From: Sulfurospirillum sp.
GTDB lineage: Bacteria > Campylobacterota > Campylobacteria > Campylobacterales > Sulfurospirillaceae
Length of the DNA: 64,000 nt
Assembly (NCBI GenBank): GCA_014859685.1
Contig: JACUTU010000001.1
Span: 397,416 to 461,415 of the forward strand
Direction of reading: 5' to 3'
Shown: positions 54,992 through 64,000 of the stretch, piece after piece
How positions within the stretch are numbered: position 1 is the first letter of the stretch
How the letters are laid out: every line of letters starts with the position of its first letter
The notes under the pieces: model-generated
Seen by the model: only the letters and a program-made list of their open reading frames with translations
The model's database searches: none
Told to the model about the DNA's origin: nothing
Made by a program: the position numbers and the translations under genes

Positions 54992-55680
54992 GATGCACCT
55001 ATCTTTTCTTTTAATTTTTTTATATTTTCTTTGCTACCCAAGACTACTACCACATCGCCACAATCTATTTTGTGATTGATTCCTTTTGTAAAAAAGATAA
55101 ACTCATCACCCATTTCTCGATCCAAGATACCTAAAAACATTGTGTCAAACTCTTTAAAAATACTCACATCTTTAAAATACAGACCGTCCAGAATTGAGCC
55201 TTTTGGAATTTCAATCTCTTGTATAGAAAGCTTATTGCTTTGTCTTGCAAAAAGATTGAGAATACTGGACACTTTTGGCTTATCGATAATCCTAAAAGCC
55301 TTTATAGCGCCTACACCATAGGGACTAATCGTTCTATTTGCTCCTGCTAAAATCATTCGTTTTTCATCTTTTTGATTTTGAATAAGCGTTAGAATTTTTA
55401 ATTCTTTATCTAAGCTTCTCGCACTTAATGTTACAAAAAGATTGAGACTTTCGTCATTTGAAGCACAAAATAAAACGCTCACATCAGCACCAATGCCCAT
55501 ATCTACTAAAAGTTTGTCATCACTAAATACTGAATGTTGTGCGAAAAAACCATCCTGATTTGCTTGTGCAACCCGCATAGGATTTTCATCAATGATGTAA
55601 AGATCGTATTCATTTTTAGGCAACAATTTTGCGATCTCTCGACCTGTTTTTGTGTACCCAAAGATAAGCACTTTCTTCAT
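54988..55680 (-). CDS. TrkA-like K+ uptake regulatory protein
   Basis: A 230-residue cytosolic protein. RCK-N domain: VLIFGYTKTGREIAKLL, LYIIDENPMRV and the following NAD-binding fold; TrkA-C domain in the last ~80 residues (FDTMFLGILDREM, INHKIDCGDVVVVLGS). It overlaps the channel gene upstream by 4 bases, so it probably gates that channel. A TrkH partner is not present. Confidence 0.85.
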   Translation of the reverse strand: MKKVLIFGYTKTGREIAKLLPKNEYDLYIIDENPMRVAQANQDGFFAQHSVFSDDKLLVDMGIGADVSVLFCASNDESLNLFVTLSARSLDKELKILTLIQNQKDEKRMILAGANRTISPYGVGAIKAFRIIDKPKVSSILNLFARQSNKLSIQEIEIPKGSILDGLYFKDVSIFKEFDTMFLGILDREMGDEFIFFTKGINHKIDCGDVVVVLGSKENIKKLKEKIGAS

Positions 55681-57230
55681 GTTAGCTGCCTTGCTATATT
55701 CTTTTTGATCTGTAAAATATTTTTTTCTTCACCGATAACAACCAAAGAATCATTAAGTTCAATTTTATAGGTATCGGGGTCTGGATTGAAAATAAAATTT
55801 TTAATTCCGCCCTCTTTTAAAACAGCTATGGTTTGAATACTCAATTTTTCTAGTCCAATTTGCGCAAGAGTTTTACCAACCATTTCAGTCGTATCGTGTA
55901 TGTCTATCTCATCAAGCGTGATAGAACTTTTGTGCAACAAAATATTGTCTATAGCATCAAATTTTACTGCACTGCCTATATATTCAACTGCCATTTCTGC
56001 GACTGTCTCATAAGGAAATATTACAAAATCCGCTTTTGCTATCTTGAATTTTTTAATATTTTCATCACTATTGGCTCTTACAATCACTTCAATTTTATTA
56101 TTTTCTGCCTTGATAGTTAAGAGAATTGAGAGATTTAAAGCATCATTTTCCGTTGTTATCACAACTTTTGCAACATCATTTTTAAACACTATCTTTTCGA
56201 TAACTTCATATTCACCGGCATCGGCTTTTACAAAAAGATAACCAAGTTCTTTTGCTCTAGAAATACTTTGCTCGTTTTTATCGATAATGACAAAGCGTTT
56301 ACGCTCCTTGCGCAAAGCTTGTGCTAAAGTCTGCCCCATCCTTCCAAAACCAAAGATTACAATGAGGTTTGAAAGTTTATTTGCTTGCGATAAAAGCTTG
56401 TTTTCTCTCACTATTTCCATTTTTTCAGAGAGTGCATTTGTGACAACAGAAGTCGCTAAAACGAGGATAAAAAAACCGCCAACAACCAAAAAAAGAGTGA
56501 CGATTTTTCCGTTCAATGTCACAGGCGTTATGTCACCATAACCCACGGTCGCCATCGTGATGATTGCCCAATATACAGTATCTACATAGGAATTAATATT
56601 TGGATTATTGCCAATTCCCTCAAAAACATACATAGTAGTAGAAGACATAAATATAAAAAATATAGCAACAAGAAAGAGAAAATTAAACTCAAATTTTTTG
56701 TCATTTAAGATCTTAAAAAAAGAGTTCAAACTCTTTGTATAGCGAAAAATCTTGAGTAATCTAAAGATCAAAAATATACGCAAAATTCGTAGTGGTCTAT
56801 ATGCTGGAAGTATTGCTAGCAAATCGATGATTGACATAGGAGAGAAAATAAATTTTAGTTTTTGTACTAAGATTATCATCAGGATTTCTATAAAATTTGA
56901 ATGTTTTTTTTCTTCTAATTTTTTTTCATGATAGCGTATAATCTCATGACGCAAATCAGCACTAATCCAAAATCTTCCCAACCATTCAAAGATAAAAATA
57001 CTCACAGCTATATCTTCAATAATTTCAACATAATCAGGTAATTCATGCGCAATGCTATAGATAAGTATAAAAACAGTGATAAAAACCAAAAATATAATCA
57101 AACCATCAAAATATGGCTTTATTTTTGACTTTGGATTTTCTAGCAAATTATAAATAAATTGCTTTGTGTTTTTATATGCGGTAAAAGCATCTAAAAAATA
57201 CGCTAAAGAGACAAAAAGCCTTGCTATCAT
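55677..57230 (-). CDS. Voltage-gated-like potassium channel with RCK domain
   Basis: A 517-residue membrane protein. Six TM helices in the first ~260 residues include an arginine-rich voltage-sensor-like helix (YRPLRILRIFLIFRLLKIFR) and the selectivity filter TMATVGYGDITP. The C-terminal half is a TrkA-N/TrkA-C unit with VIFGFGRMGQTLAQAL. The following TrkA-like gene is translationally coupled. The pair likely controls K+ flux. Confidence 0.92.
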   Translation of the reverse strand: MIARLFVSLAYFLDAFTAYKNTKQFIYNLLENPKSKIKPYFDGLIIFLVFITVFILIYSIAHELPDYVEIIEDIAVSIFIFEWLGRFWISADLRHEIIRYHEKKLEEKKHSNFIEILMIILVQKLKFIFSPMSIIDLLAILPAYRPLRILRIFLIFRLLKIFRYTKSLNSFFKILNDKKFEFNFLFLVAIFFIFMSSTTMYVFEGIGNNPNINSYVDTVYWAIITMATVGYGDITPVTLNGKIVTLFLVVGGFFILVLATSVVTNALSEKMEIVRENKLLSQANKLSNLIVIFGFGRMGQTLAQALRKERKRFVIIDKNEQSISRAKELGYLFVKADAGEYEVIEKIVFKNDVAKVVITTENDALNLSILLTIKAENNKIEVIVRANSDENIKKFKIAKADFVIFPYETVAEMAVEYIGSAVKFDAIDNILLHKSSITLDEIDIHDTTEMVGKTLAQIGLEKLSIQTIAVLKEGGIKNFIFNPDPDTYKIELNDSLVVIGEEKNILQIKKNIARQLT

Positions 57231-57234
57231 AGCT

Positions 57235-58659
57235 CTAACCTAGTCTTTGTTTTAAAAGCTCATTGACCTTCGCTGGATTTGCGGTACCTTTGCTCTCTTT
57301 CATAGTTTGCCCTACAAAAAATCCAAAAAGTTTTTCTTTACCCGCTTTATATTCAGTGACTTTATTGCTATTTGCATTTATGATTGCGTCAATAATTTCT
57401 AATATCGCACCATCATCACTGACTTGTTTTAATCCTAATTTTTCGATAGCATTATCAACACTTATAGCATCTTGCATTAAATGATCAAGCACCTCTTTTG
57501 CGGCCTTACCGCTGATTGTACCATCACTTATTCGCATTACAAGCATGGCGAGTTTTTGTGCATCAACGGGACTGGTTGCAATGCTTAAACCATCTTTTAA
57601 TCTCGCAAGCAATTCAACACTGAGCCAAGTCACGCTCATCTTGGCATCCGCACCCGCATCCAACATAGATTCAAAAAAATGAGCCATCTCAACACTGCTC
57701 GTAATCACACTTGCATCATAATTTTTGATACCAAATTCACTTACAAATCGGGCTTTTTTTGCATCAGGCAATTCTGGGATAATGCTTGCTTCTTCGAGCA
57801 TCTCTTTAGCGATAACAACAGGCAATAAATCAGGATCTGGAAAATAGCGATACTCAGCACTGTCCTCTTTACTACGCATACTTCTTGTTTCATTTTTTTC
57901 TACATCATACAAACGCGTTTCTTGTACAACTTCTTGCGCATATACGCCATCTTCCCAAGCGTTTGTTTGTCTTGTAATTTCATATTCTATGGCTTTTTGC
58001 ACGAAACGAAAGGAATTTATATTTTTGATTTCTGCTCTGGTATAAAGTTTTGTATCGCCTTTTGGTCGGATTGATATATTGACATCGCAACGAAAACTTC
58101 CCTCTTGCATATTGGCATCGCTGATATCTAGATAACGCAAAATTGCATGGAGTTTTTTTAGATACCGTACCGCTTCATCACCACTTCGCATATCAGGTTC
58201 ACTTACAATTTCAAGCAATGGTGTGCCAGCTCTGTTAAGATCGACTTGACTAAATGTGCCTTGATGTACATTTTTACCAGCATCTTCTTCAAGGTGAGCT
58301 CTTGTTACACCTATGCGTTTTGTGCTGCCATCTTCAAAGTCAAGAATAATTTCACCACCCTCAACGATAGGGATCTCAAACTGACTTATCTGATAGCCTT
58401 TTGGCAAATCTGGATAAAAATAATTTTTACGATTAAAGATAGATTTTTCATGCACACACGCATTGATAGCCCTTCCAAAAGCAATCGCTTTTTTTACAGC
58501 TTCTGCATTTAAAACAGGCAAAGCACCTGGTAATCCGAGGCAAACTGAACAAACATTTGTATTTGGTTCATCACCAAAACTCGTAGGACAGGAACAAAAT
58601 ATTTTCGTTTTTGTATTTAATTGTGCGTGGACTTCTAAACCTATAACAACTTCAAACAT
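57235..58659 (-). CDS. gatB: Asp-tRNA(Asn)/Glu-tRNA(Gln) amidotransferase subunit B
   Basis: Amidates misacylated Glu-tRNA(Gln)/Asp-tRNA(Asn). The 474-residue protein begins [20 protein letters not shown] and has the zinc cysteines CSCP and [31 protein letters not shown] and the C-terminal YqeY-like tail domain are present. It starts within the end of the thiE-like gene (8-base overlap). Confidence 0.97.
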   Translation of the reverse strand: MFEVVIGLEVHAQLNTKTKIFCSCPTSFGDEPNTNVCSVCLGLPGALPVLNAEAVKKAIAFGRAINACVHEKSIFNRKNYFYPDLPKGYQISQFEIPIVEGGEIILDFEDGSTKRIGVTRAHLEEDAGKNVHQGTFSQVDLNRAGTPLLEIVSEPDMRSGDEAVRYLKKLHAILRYLDISDANMQEGSFRCDVNISIRPKGDTKLYTRAEIKNINSFRFVQKAIEYEITRQTNAWEDGVYAQEVVQETRLYDVEKNETRSMRSKEDSAEYRYFPDPDLLPVVIAKEMLEEASIIPELPDAKKARFVSEFGIKNYDASVITSSVEMAHFFESMLDAGADAKMSVTWLSVELLARLKDGLSIATSPVDAQKLAMLVMRISDGTISGKAAKEVLDHLMQDAISVDNAIEKLGLKQVSDDGAILEIIDAIINANSNKVTEYKAGKEKLFGFFVGQTMKESKGTANPAKVNELLKQRLG

Positions 58660-59215
58660 TGCAAACCTTTTTTAAAAAATAACGAATAGAAGCAAAACCG
58701 TAAGAACCCGCCTCTTCGCAAGCTTGTATTTGCTCCTTGGTTATGATGCCACCGAGTGCAAAACATTTGATGGAGATTGTATCATTTATTTCTTTTAACT
58801 TCTCTAAACCTTTTGGCAAACCCTTGTTTGGCGTTGCGTAAATAGGGCTAAAAGTGATCGCATCTGCTCCTTGTTTTTCAGCCATCATCACCTCTTTCAT
58901 GGTATGTGTTGCGATGACAACAAAAAGTCCTAATGACTTTGCTTTTTCTATAGCTGCAAAGCTCTTTGAATCCAAATGCACTCCATAAAATCCAAGTTCT
59001 TTTGCTAGCGTAAAATCGCTATGCAAAAGACATTTTGCAGTTGTTTGAAAGCTTGTAAATGCATAGGCCAATTGTTTATAATCACTCGTTTGCTTGTCTC
59101 GCAAACAGATAAAATCAGGCTTACATGTAGCGAGTACACTTGAGAGTTTTTGCGGGAATATTTGTGGATTTGAACTATAAAACGAGGGGTCAGTTATGAG
59201 GTAATGTTGTATCAT
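58652..59215 (-). CDS. Thiamine phosphate synthase family protein, TenI-like
   Basis: A 187-residue TIM-barrel protein with [20 protein letters not shown], the [17 protein letters not shown] region, [16 protein letters not shown] and FALGGII. The pyrophosphate-binding and thiazole pockets of true ThiE are partly altered (no TxTK motif), so TenI-like aminopyrimidine aminohydrolase or thiazole tautomerase is possible. I start at ATG 59215; the longer frame overlaps the gene before it further. Overlaps that gene by 26 bases. Confidence 0.75.
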   Translation of the reverse strand: MIQHYLITDPSFYSSNPQIFPQKLSSVLATCKPDFICLRDKQTSDYKQLAYAFTSFQTTAKCLLHSDFTLAKELGFYGVHLDSKSFAAIEKAKSLGLFVVIATHTMKEVMMAEKQGADAITFSPIYATPNKGLPKGLEKLKEINDTISIKCFALGGIITKEQIQACEEAGSYGFASIRYFLKKVCNV

Positions 59216-59480
59216 TTTGCAGTTTTTGTAAAATCGCTTCAAAAAGAGATGTGTGCTTTTTGAGTTCATTGAGTTTTTCGATCTGCAAGAGCGCTAACTC
59301 AGTTATAATTACACCAAATAAACCAAATAACGAACCAGCAAAAGCACTCAACAAAGCAATCAAAAAACCAAAATGAACAAATGTACTGAAGGCATAAAAA
59401 GCACCAATAAACACAAGCGCCCATGAGGCTCCTTGCATAAAACTTAGCAATCGCTCAAAGGTGCTTTTATTGTGTAACAC
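59190..59480 (-). CDS. Small membrane protein of unknown function
   Basis: A 96-residue protein with two TM helices (WALVFIGAFYAFSTFVHFGF and LIALLSAFAGSLFGLFGVII) and a polar C-terminal coil. It follows atpB after 11 bases; a similar small integral membrane gene is next to atpB in Campylobacter as I recall. Possibly an assembly aid for the ATP synthase a subunit, purely from position. Confidence 0.7.
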   Translation of the reverse strand: MLHNKSTFERLLSFMQGASWALVFIGAFYAFSTFVHFGFLIALLSAFAGSLFGLFGVIITELALLQIEKLNELKKHTSLFEAILQKLQNDTTLPHN

Positions 59481-59491
59481 TCTTAAAACTT

Positions 59492-60169
59492 CTAATGTTC
59501 TTCGCTAATCAAAACAGCGCTTGCAAGATATACATATGTTAAGATCATAAAGATAAAAGTTTGCAAAAATGCCATAAAAGTAAGTAGCGTAAATGGAACT
59601 AAAGGAACAAGCCATGGTGCGAGCATCAACATAACGCCTAAAAACATATCATCACCTTTGATATTTCCAAACAAACGAAAAGACAAAGAAACAATGCGTG
59701 AAGTGTGGGAAATCACTTCAACAGGAAACATAATAGGAGCTAATACTTTCATAGGCCCCATAAAATGACCGAAATATTTTGCAACACCATTGACACGAAT
59801 GCCTTCAAAATTATAATAAACAAATACAATAAGTGCCAAAAGTAGCGTCATATTTATATTGCTTGATGGTGATTCAAAGCCTGGAATGATACCTATAACA
59901 TTTGCAAAAAATACAATCAAACCTATAGTTGCCACAAGTGGAAGATACTTTCTTGCTAACTTTTCACCGATAACATCTTTGCCCATAGCAACAACACCCT
60001 CAAGATATGCTTCCATTACATTTTGTACGCCATTTGGAACAAGTTGCATAGAACTCGTAGCAAGTTTTGCCAAAGCCAACACAATGATGCCTACCAATAC
60101 AATGTGTGATACAAAAATAAATCCATGGGAGTGGTTGATAAGACCTAAAAATGTAAAAACCTCATTCAT
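59492..60169 (-). CDS. atpB: ATP synthase subunit a
   Basis: Proton-channel subunit of F0, 225 residues and about six TM helices. The essential arginine lies in [31 protein letters not shown] and [16 protein letters not shown] close the protein. As is usual in Campylobacterota, atpB is away from the other ATP synthase genes. First clearly placed gene of the long reverse-strand operon to dgkA. Confidence 0.97.
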   Translation of the reverse strand: MNEVFTFLGLINHSHGFIFVSHIVLVGIIVLALAKLATSSMQLVPNGVQNVMEAYLEGVVAMGKDVIGEKLARKYLPLVATIGLIVFFANVIGIIPGFESPSSNINMTLLLALIVFVYYNFEGIRVNGVAKYFGHFMGPMKVLAPIMFPVEVISHTSRIVSLSFRLFGNIKGDDMFLGVMLMLAPWLVPLVPFTLLTFMAFLQTFIFMILTYVYLASAVLISEEH

Positions 60170-60230
60170 TACACTTTTCCTTACTTGTAGAAATTTTTGA
60201 GATTATAGCTTTAACTGCTTTAATGCTTGA

Positions 60231-60977
60231 TTAAAAAACAATTTTTTCTTGTCCAATTTTGTAAAGCGCAAAGTCATATATCAAAGGATCTTCACTGTTG
60301 CTTTTTTTGAGATTTTCTGTAAGTTCTAAGACGGCTTTAAAATCATATGATTTTCTTTTGATAAGCCCCAATTTTTGCCCGATATGAAAAGTATGCGTAT
60401 CGAGTGGCATCAGCAAATCTTTTGTTTGCACTTTGCTCCACAAGCCCATATCTAAGCAATCTTTTCGCACCATCCAACGCAAATACATCATCCATCGCTT
60501 AAGTGTCGATTTGTTTGTACATGTAGGAGGTTTTGAGAGTAAAAATTCATATCCTTTAGAGCGATATGGATTTGTGTCATATAGTGCGCAAATGCTTACA
60601 TGTAAGCCTTCAAGAATAGAATTTTTTTGAACATAACCTTGTAAAAACAGATCTTCAAGCTTCTCTTTTTTGCTTAAAATACTCAGCGTATGGAACAATG
60701 CTATAATATCTTTTGCACTTTGAAACCTATAGCGATGATTTTGTAAGCCTTGTTCAATCGCACTAAAATCCTGCTTCAAAAGTGAAAAATCAAGCGATCT
60801 TAAAAAATTTACGATTGAGCGTACATTCCCATATGAAAAAAGTGCGCAAATGAGTGCGATATACTCATCATTGTATTTTTTAGCAACTATAAGCGGGTCT
60901 AAATTTGTCTCACTAATGGCGTTTTGCGTATCTCGTTTTTGTACCTGTGCATCTAAAAAAGCAAATACTTTATCCAA
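60231..60977 (-). CDS. TIGR02757 (DUF2400) family protein
   Basis: About 248 residues, soluble and helical. DPLIVAKKYNDEYIALICALFSYGNV and LRWMVRKDCLDMGLW followed by DLLMPLDTHTFHIGQKLGLI (quoted in parts) are family landmarks. A DNA-glycosylase-like helical fold is likely but its function is not known to me. Two starts are possible: TTG at 60977 (8-base overlap with the permease gene, chosen) or GTG at 61019 (50-base overlap). Confidence 0.82.
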   Translation of the reverse strand: MDKVFAFLDAQVQKRDTQNAISETNLDPLIVAKKYNDEYIALICALFSYGNVRSIVNFLRSLDFSLLKQDFSAIEQGLQNHRYRFQSAKDIIALFHTLSILSKKEKLEDLFLQGYVQKNSILEGLHVSICALYDTNPYRSKGYEFLLSKPPTCTNKSTLKRWMMYLRWMVRKDCLDMGLWSKVQTKDLLMPLDTHTFHIGQKLGLIKRKSYDFKAVLELTENLKKSNSEDPLIYDFALYKIGQEKIVF

Positions 60978-61776
60978 TTTGCAAGTCTTTTGAATTTGTT
61001 TTACTTTGCAAATAATCACTTATATTGATGAGCGAGTAAGTCACGATAAAGATCATAAGTCCTGGAAAAAAACTCAACCACCATGCTATATCAATCACCT
61101 CTTTTCCCTCACTAAGCATCGTTCCCCAACTAATTTGTGGTGGATTTATCCCTATGCCTAAAAAAGAAAGTCCACTCTCAGCAAGGATGGCACCACTAAT
61201 TCCAAAAGTGAAACTGATAAAAAATATAGGAGCAAGCAAGGGGGCGAAATATTTGAAGATGATTTTTAATTTACTCACTCTTGCAAGAGTTAAAATCTTG
61301 ATATAAGGAGCATTAGATATCGCAAAGCTCTCAGAACGAATGAGCCTCGCCATCCCCATCCAGCCCGTTATAGAGATCACAAAAACCAATACCCACAAAG
61401 AAGCATTGATATAACTCACGAGTGCAAGTAGAAGAAAAAAAGTTGGAAAAGTGAGAAAAAGATCAATTAAAACAACGATAATTTTGTCTGTATTTTTTTG
61501 AAAAAAACCAGCACTCACACCGACACTTAAGCCTATAAAGCTAGTTATTATCGAACTTAAAAGTCCGATGCTCAAAGAGATTTGCCCTCCTTGTAAAACC
61601 CTTGCTAAGACATCTCTCCCAAGCCTATCTGTACCAAAAAGATGCTGCATGGATGGCGGCAATAAAACGGCTTGCGTATTGAGTTCATACGCATTAACGC
61701 TATAAAAATACGCACCAAAAAAGCAAGCAAAAACAATAAGAACTATGCAAAACAGACTAAAAAATGGAGGCTTCAC
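60970..61776 (-). CDS. DppC/OppC-like ABC transporter permease
   Basis: A 268-residue inner-membrane protein with about six TM helices. LFGTDRLGRDVLARVLQGG near the N-terminus, the EAA loop GAILAESGLSFLGIGINPPQ (20 residues) and WGTMLSEG are those of dipeptide/nickel permeases of the DppC type. The start is GTG in TAGTG with the flgK stop. No DppB, ATPase or binding-protein gene is adjacent, so its partners must be elsewhere. Confidence 0.9.
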   Translation of the reverse strand: MKPPFFSLFCIVLIVFACFFGAYFYSVNAYELNTQAVLLPPSMQHLFGTDRLGRDVLARVLQGGQISLSIGLLSSIITSFIGLSVGVSAGFFQKNTDKIIVVLIDLFLTFPTFFLLLALVSYINASLWVLVFVISITGWMGMARLIRSESFAISNAPYIKILTLARVSKLKIIFKYFAPLLAPIFFISFTFGISGAILAESGLSFLGIGINPPQISWGTMLSEGKEVIDIAWWLSFFPGLMIFIVTYSLINISDYLQSKTNSKDLQIG

Positions 61777-63644
61777 TACTGTTTGATGCCTAAAAGCGTA
61801 TTGAGCATTTGATCGATTGTTGTGATAACTTTTGCATTGGCACCATAGGCAGTTTGAAACTTCATCAAATCAGCAAGTTCCTCATCTATATTTACTCCGC
61901 TAATGGATTGAAACTCTGCATTGATAGTATTAAATAATGCCTCACTTGTTTGGAATCGTCTGCCTATACTCTCACCATCGGTTGAAATCTCTGTAGTAAC
62001 AAAACGATAAAATCCTTCAATACTTTCAGTAATACTTGCACCATTTTTACGGTTAAATTCAAGCGTTTCGTATTGTAATTGCACCATAGCATTGGCAACA
62101 TCATTGTTTCCATCTATCGGTGCTGCATATGCGTTGAGCTTATCTGGATCGTCTTGATACGCTCTTGCAACTTGCATATTGCTCGCACTATCGCCTTGTA
62201 AAAATTGGCTGATACCAACAACGCCAGGAAAATTGGTGCCATTATCTTCAAATGCAATCTTATAGCCTTTGAGTGCATTTTGATCTTTTGGCTGAATGCT
62301 TAAAGTGCCTGTTTTGCTATTTGGATCATACGAATAAATTGCTTTAAAATAATCATCGATATCATTTGTAGTATTATTGTCACCGTTATCATCACTGTTT
62401 GTGTTGAATTGTGCGATGATACTATTTGAATCTGAAGCTTTATCCATAGTAGTTGCAGGATTTATCGTGATCGTTTTTCGAGCCACCTCTTTACCTGCAT
62501 TGTCATACACGATTAGAGCAAAAGATCCATCATTGATATTTTGCGCATAATTGCTCAACACTGTATCTTCTTTAAGATCAACAAGCGGGATTGAACTCAT
62601 CTGTGTTTGCGCACTTTGTGCATAAATATTGTTTGTTTGTTCGATAAAAGTTTTTGCAAAAGTATCAAGATCATCTATATATTTTTGCAGCGTTCCATCT
62701 GTTGGAAACCCTGAATTTACCTGTGGATCTATCCGTCTACCTCGCAAATCCAGCATCGCGCCAACTTTTCCGCCCCATAATTTTTCAGTTATCTCTATGC
62801 GTGATCCATCTTGTGATTCTGAATAAATCGAATAATAATTACTCTCATTAGTGCTATTTTCAATAACGATAGGATGAAATGTCATGCCATCTACAAAAGA
62901 GTTTCCAGCGATATTCATATGGTAGCCAGTTCCTTGATCAGTGAGGTTTGCATCAACACTATTTTCACTCAGTAAATCGCCCTTAAAAACAGAGATATTT
63001 ATAAGATCTGAGAGTGTGAGTTCAAGCTGATCTCTTTGATCTCGAAGATCATTGGCTCTACTTGTATCAAGTGCTTCCGCCCTTCCTATGGCTTTATTGA
63101 GATTTACTATCTCTTGACCTATGCGATTCATTTCATCAACATTTGTTTTTAACTGTTCATTTATAGAAGTTTGCAAGGCACGCACATTGTCTCGTGAAAA
63201 AGAGAGATTGTTTGCTAGTGTTTGAGCGTTTTGTACAAGAGCAATCTTTTGCGCACCGTCATTTGCATTCGATGCGAGGTCATTCCATGAGGCAAAATAA
63301 TTTTGTATATCCACGCCAATGCCTACATCTTGCAAATCTGGAAAATATTTTGAAATTTCTTCAAGTGATTTTTTTGTAAAAGTATCATATGAGAGATTTG
63401 ATGAGCTATCTTTGAGCCTTGAATATACAAATTCATCATGAATTCTCACGATAGTAGTCACGCTTACACCCGTCCCTATATCTCCAGGTGTACTATGAAA
63501 TGGGGTACTCGCTTGTGTTACTAGTCTTTGTCTTGTGTAGTATTGGTTGTTTGCATTTGAGATATTGTGTCCAGAAGTTGCGATACCAATTTCTGATGCT
63601 TTTAAGCCAGAAGTGCCTGTATTGAGCGTACTAAAAAGACTCAT
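61776..63644 (-). CDS. flgK: Flagellar hook-associated protein FlgK
   Basis: Joins hook to filament; exported through the flagellar export apparatus. A 622-residue protein with typical ends: SLFSTLNTGTSGLKASEIGI, then TSGHNISNANNQYYTRQR at the N-terminus, and LADLMKFQTAYGANAKVITT followed by IDQMLNTLLGI at the C-terminus, forming the coiled D0/D1 domains. The middle is variable. The next gene upstream is FlgN-like, its probable chaperone, ending one base before flgK. Confidence 0.96.
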   Translation of the reverse strand: MSLFSTLNTGTSGLKASEIGIATSGHNISNANNQYYTRQRLVTQASTPFHSTPGDIGTGVSVTTIVRIHDEFVYSRLKDSSSNLSYDTFTKKSLEEISKYFPDLQDVGIGVDIQNYFASWNDLASNANDGAQKIALVQNAQTLANNLSFSRDNVRALQTSINEQLKTNVDEMNRIGQEIVNLNKAIGRAEALDTSRANDLRDQRDQLELTLSDLINISVFKGDLLSENSVDANLTDQGTGYHMNIAGNSFVDGMTFHPIVIENSTNESNYYSIYSESQDGSRIEITEKLWGGKVGAMLDLRGRRIDPQVNSGFPTDGTLQKYIDDLDTFAKTFIEQTNNIYAQSAQTQMSSIPLVDLKEDTVLSNYAQNINDGSFALIVYDNAGKEVARKTITINPATTMDKASDSNSIIAQFNTNSDDNGDNNTTNDIDDYFKAIYSYDPNSKTGTLSIQPKDQNALKGYKIAFEDNGTNFPGVVGISQFLQGDSASNMQVARAYQDDPDKLNAYAAPIDGNNDVANAMVQLQYETLEFNRKNGASITESIEGFYRFVTTEISTDGESIGRRFQTSEALFNTINAEFQSISGVNIDEELADLMKFQTAYGANAKVITTIDQMLNTLLGIKQ

Positions 63645-63645
63645 A

Positions 63646-64000
63646 TTACGCCCTTATTTTCAATAAAGAAGCTGGTTTGTGATGTGACCTTTGATACCCT
63701 TCCATTTCTCGTGGAAAAACACTATCTAAAAGCGAATTATAAAACTCGCTGACACTCACCACAAATCGTGCATATTCTTTGTTTACAGCTCGCAATGAGA
63801 GTAATTTTTCTTTGATGAGAGAAAGCATATCTTTTTGAGAAACATCTAAAATATCTTCCAAATCCCTATCTTTATTGGCATTTACAAGTTTGAGAAGTTC
63901 ATTATCAAGAAGTGATTTTTTATTTTCAAAAGAACGAACAAGATCATTTTTTATCCGAGTTCGATCAAATATGGCTTGGTGTTTTGCTTCTTTTATATCA
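63646..64000 (-). CDS. FlgN-like flagellar chaperone, partial
   Basis: The frame is open to the window edge (118 codons), reading DIKEAKHQAIFDRTRIKNDL onward, then KKSLLDNELLKLVNANKDRD and LLSLRAVNKEYARFVVSVSE. The helical, charged composition and the end RSHHKPASLLKIRA, together with position just before flgK, match the FlgN chaperone that escorts FlgK/FlgL. The ATG-like start inside the window (63861) is not real. N-terminus lies outside. Confidence 0.7.
   Translation of the reverse strand, partial: DIKEAKHQAIFDRTRIKNDLVRSFENKKSLLDNELLKLVNANKDRDLEDILDVSQKDMLSLIKEKLLSLRAVNKEYARFVVSVSEFYNSLLDSVFPREMEGYQRSHHKPASLLKIRA

Noticed and set aside
63646-63861. Independent 71-residue gene upstream of flgK
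   Set aside because: The apparent start is a TTG inside a longer frame that stays open to the window edge; it is the C-terminal part of the FlgN-like gene.

Overview
The window is AT-rich bacterial chromosome from a Campylobacterota (epsilonproteobacterial) genome. Three things point there. The gene order speA-hisS-tmk-coaD-ubiX-flgA, the run glmU-coaBC-unknown-uppS-prepilin peptidase-lptF-truA, and atpB/gatB/gpsA/pyrC2/eptA/dgkA all resemble Campylobacter order as I remember it. A single XerH-type recombinase is present. Promoters are mostly an extended -10 box (TGnTAnAAT) with little -35. The aerobic copper-chaperone genes, a Dcu transporter, several c-di-GMP proteins and flagellar genes suggest a motile free-living relative (Sulfurimonas/Sulfurospirillum type). 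The genus is not settled from sequence alone.

Layout. 1-5.7 kb: minus-strand housekeeping operon (tRNA-Gly, flgA, ubiX, coaD, tmk, hisS, speA, start of cysE). 5.8-10 kb: chemoreceptor, moeA, murA. 10-19.9 kb: a degenerate-GGDEF/PilZ protein, a Dcu dicarboxylate transporter divergent from a two-component system, SixA, an AspT/YidE-like transporter and a beta-hydroxyacid dehydrogenase. 19.9-22.5 kb: xerH plus a copper-delivery operon (PCuAC, unknown anchored protein, Sco1). 22.7-26.8 kb: pdxH, then a tightly overlapping operon of acetyltransferase, HAD phosphatase, methylthioribose-kinase homologue and a fused double transferase. 26.9-29.5 kb: Tat-exported transglutaminase-like protein and a frameshifted diguanylate cyclase. 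29.5-37.6 kb: acnB, a methylenetetrahydrofolate reductase-like gene, a B12-binding radical SAM protein, DUF445, Na/Pi cotransporter. 37.8-41.1 kb: the most accessory-looking stretch, with a truncated HD-domain gene, an orphan histidine kinase, three small exported proteins and an unknown. 41.2-43.5 kb: fliP, motB, motA. 43.6-50 kb: glmU-truA operon. 50-60.2 kb: long minus-strand operon from atpB to dgkA. 60.2-64 kb: TIGR02757-family gene, lone DppC-like permease, flgK and a partial FlgN-like gene.

The strongest unexplained signal is not a gene. It is the palindrome TACATGTA (extended consensus CTTACATGTARG), which I counted 39 times by eye in 64 kb, in several reading frames and also between genes. 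About two would be expected at this base composition. It behaves like a genome-wide DNA signal comparable in kind to cyanobacterial HIP1 or to uptake sequences.

Other points of interest are the four-gene kinase/transferase operon, which could make a 5-substituted ribose glycoside; two consecutive degenerate enzymes (a GH3 homologue and a pseudo-dihydroorotase); an amber-interrupted DUF1104 gene; a frameshifted diguanylate cyclase; and a flgA gene with no normal start codon directly abutting tRNA-Gly. No CRISPR array, rRNA or insertion sequence was seen.
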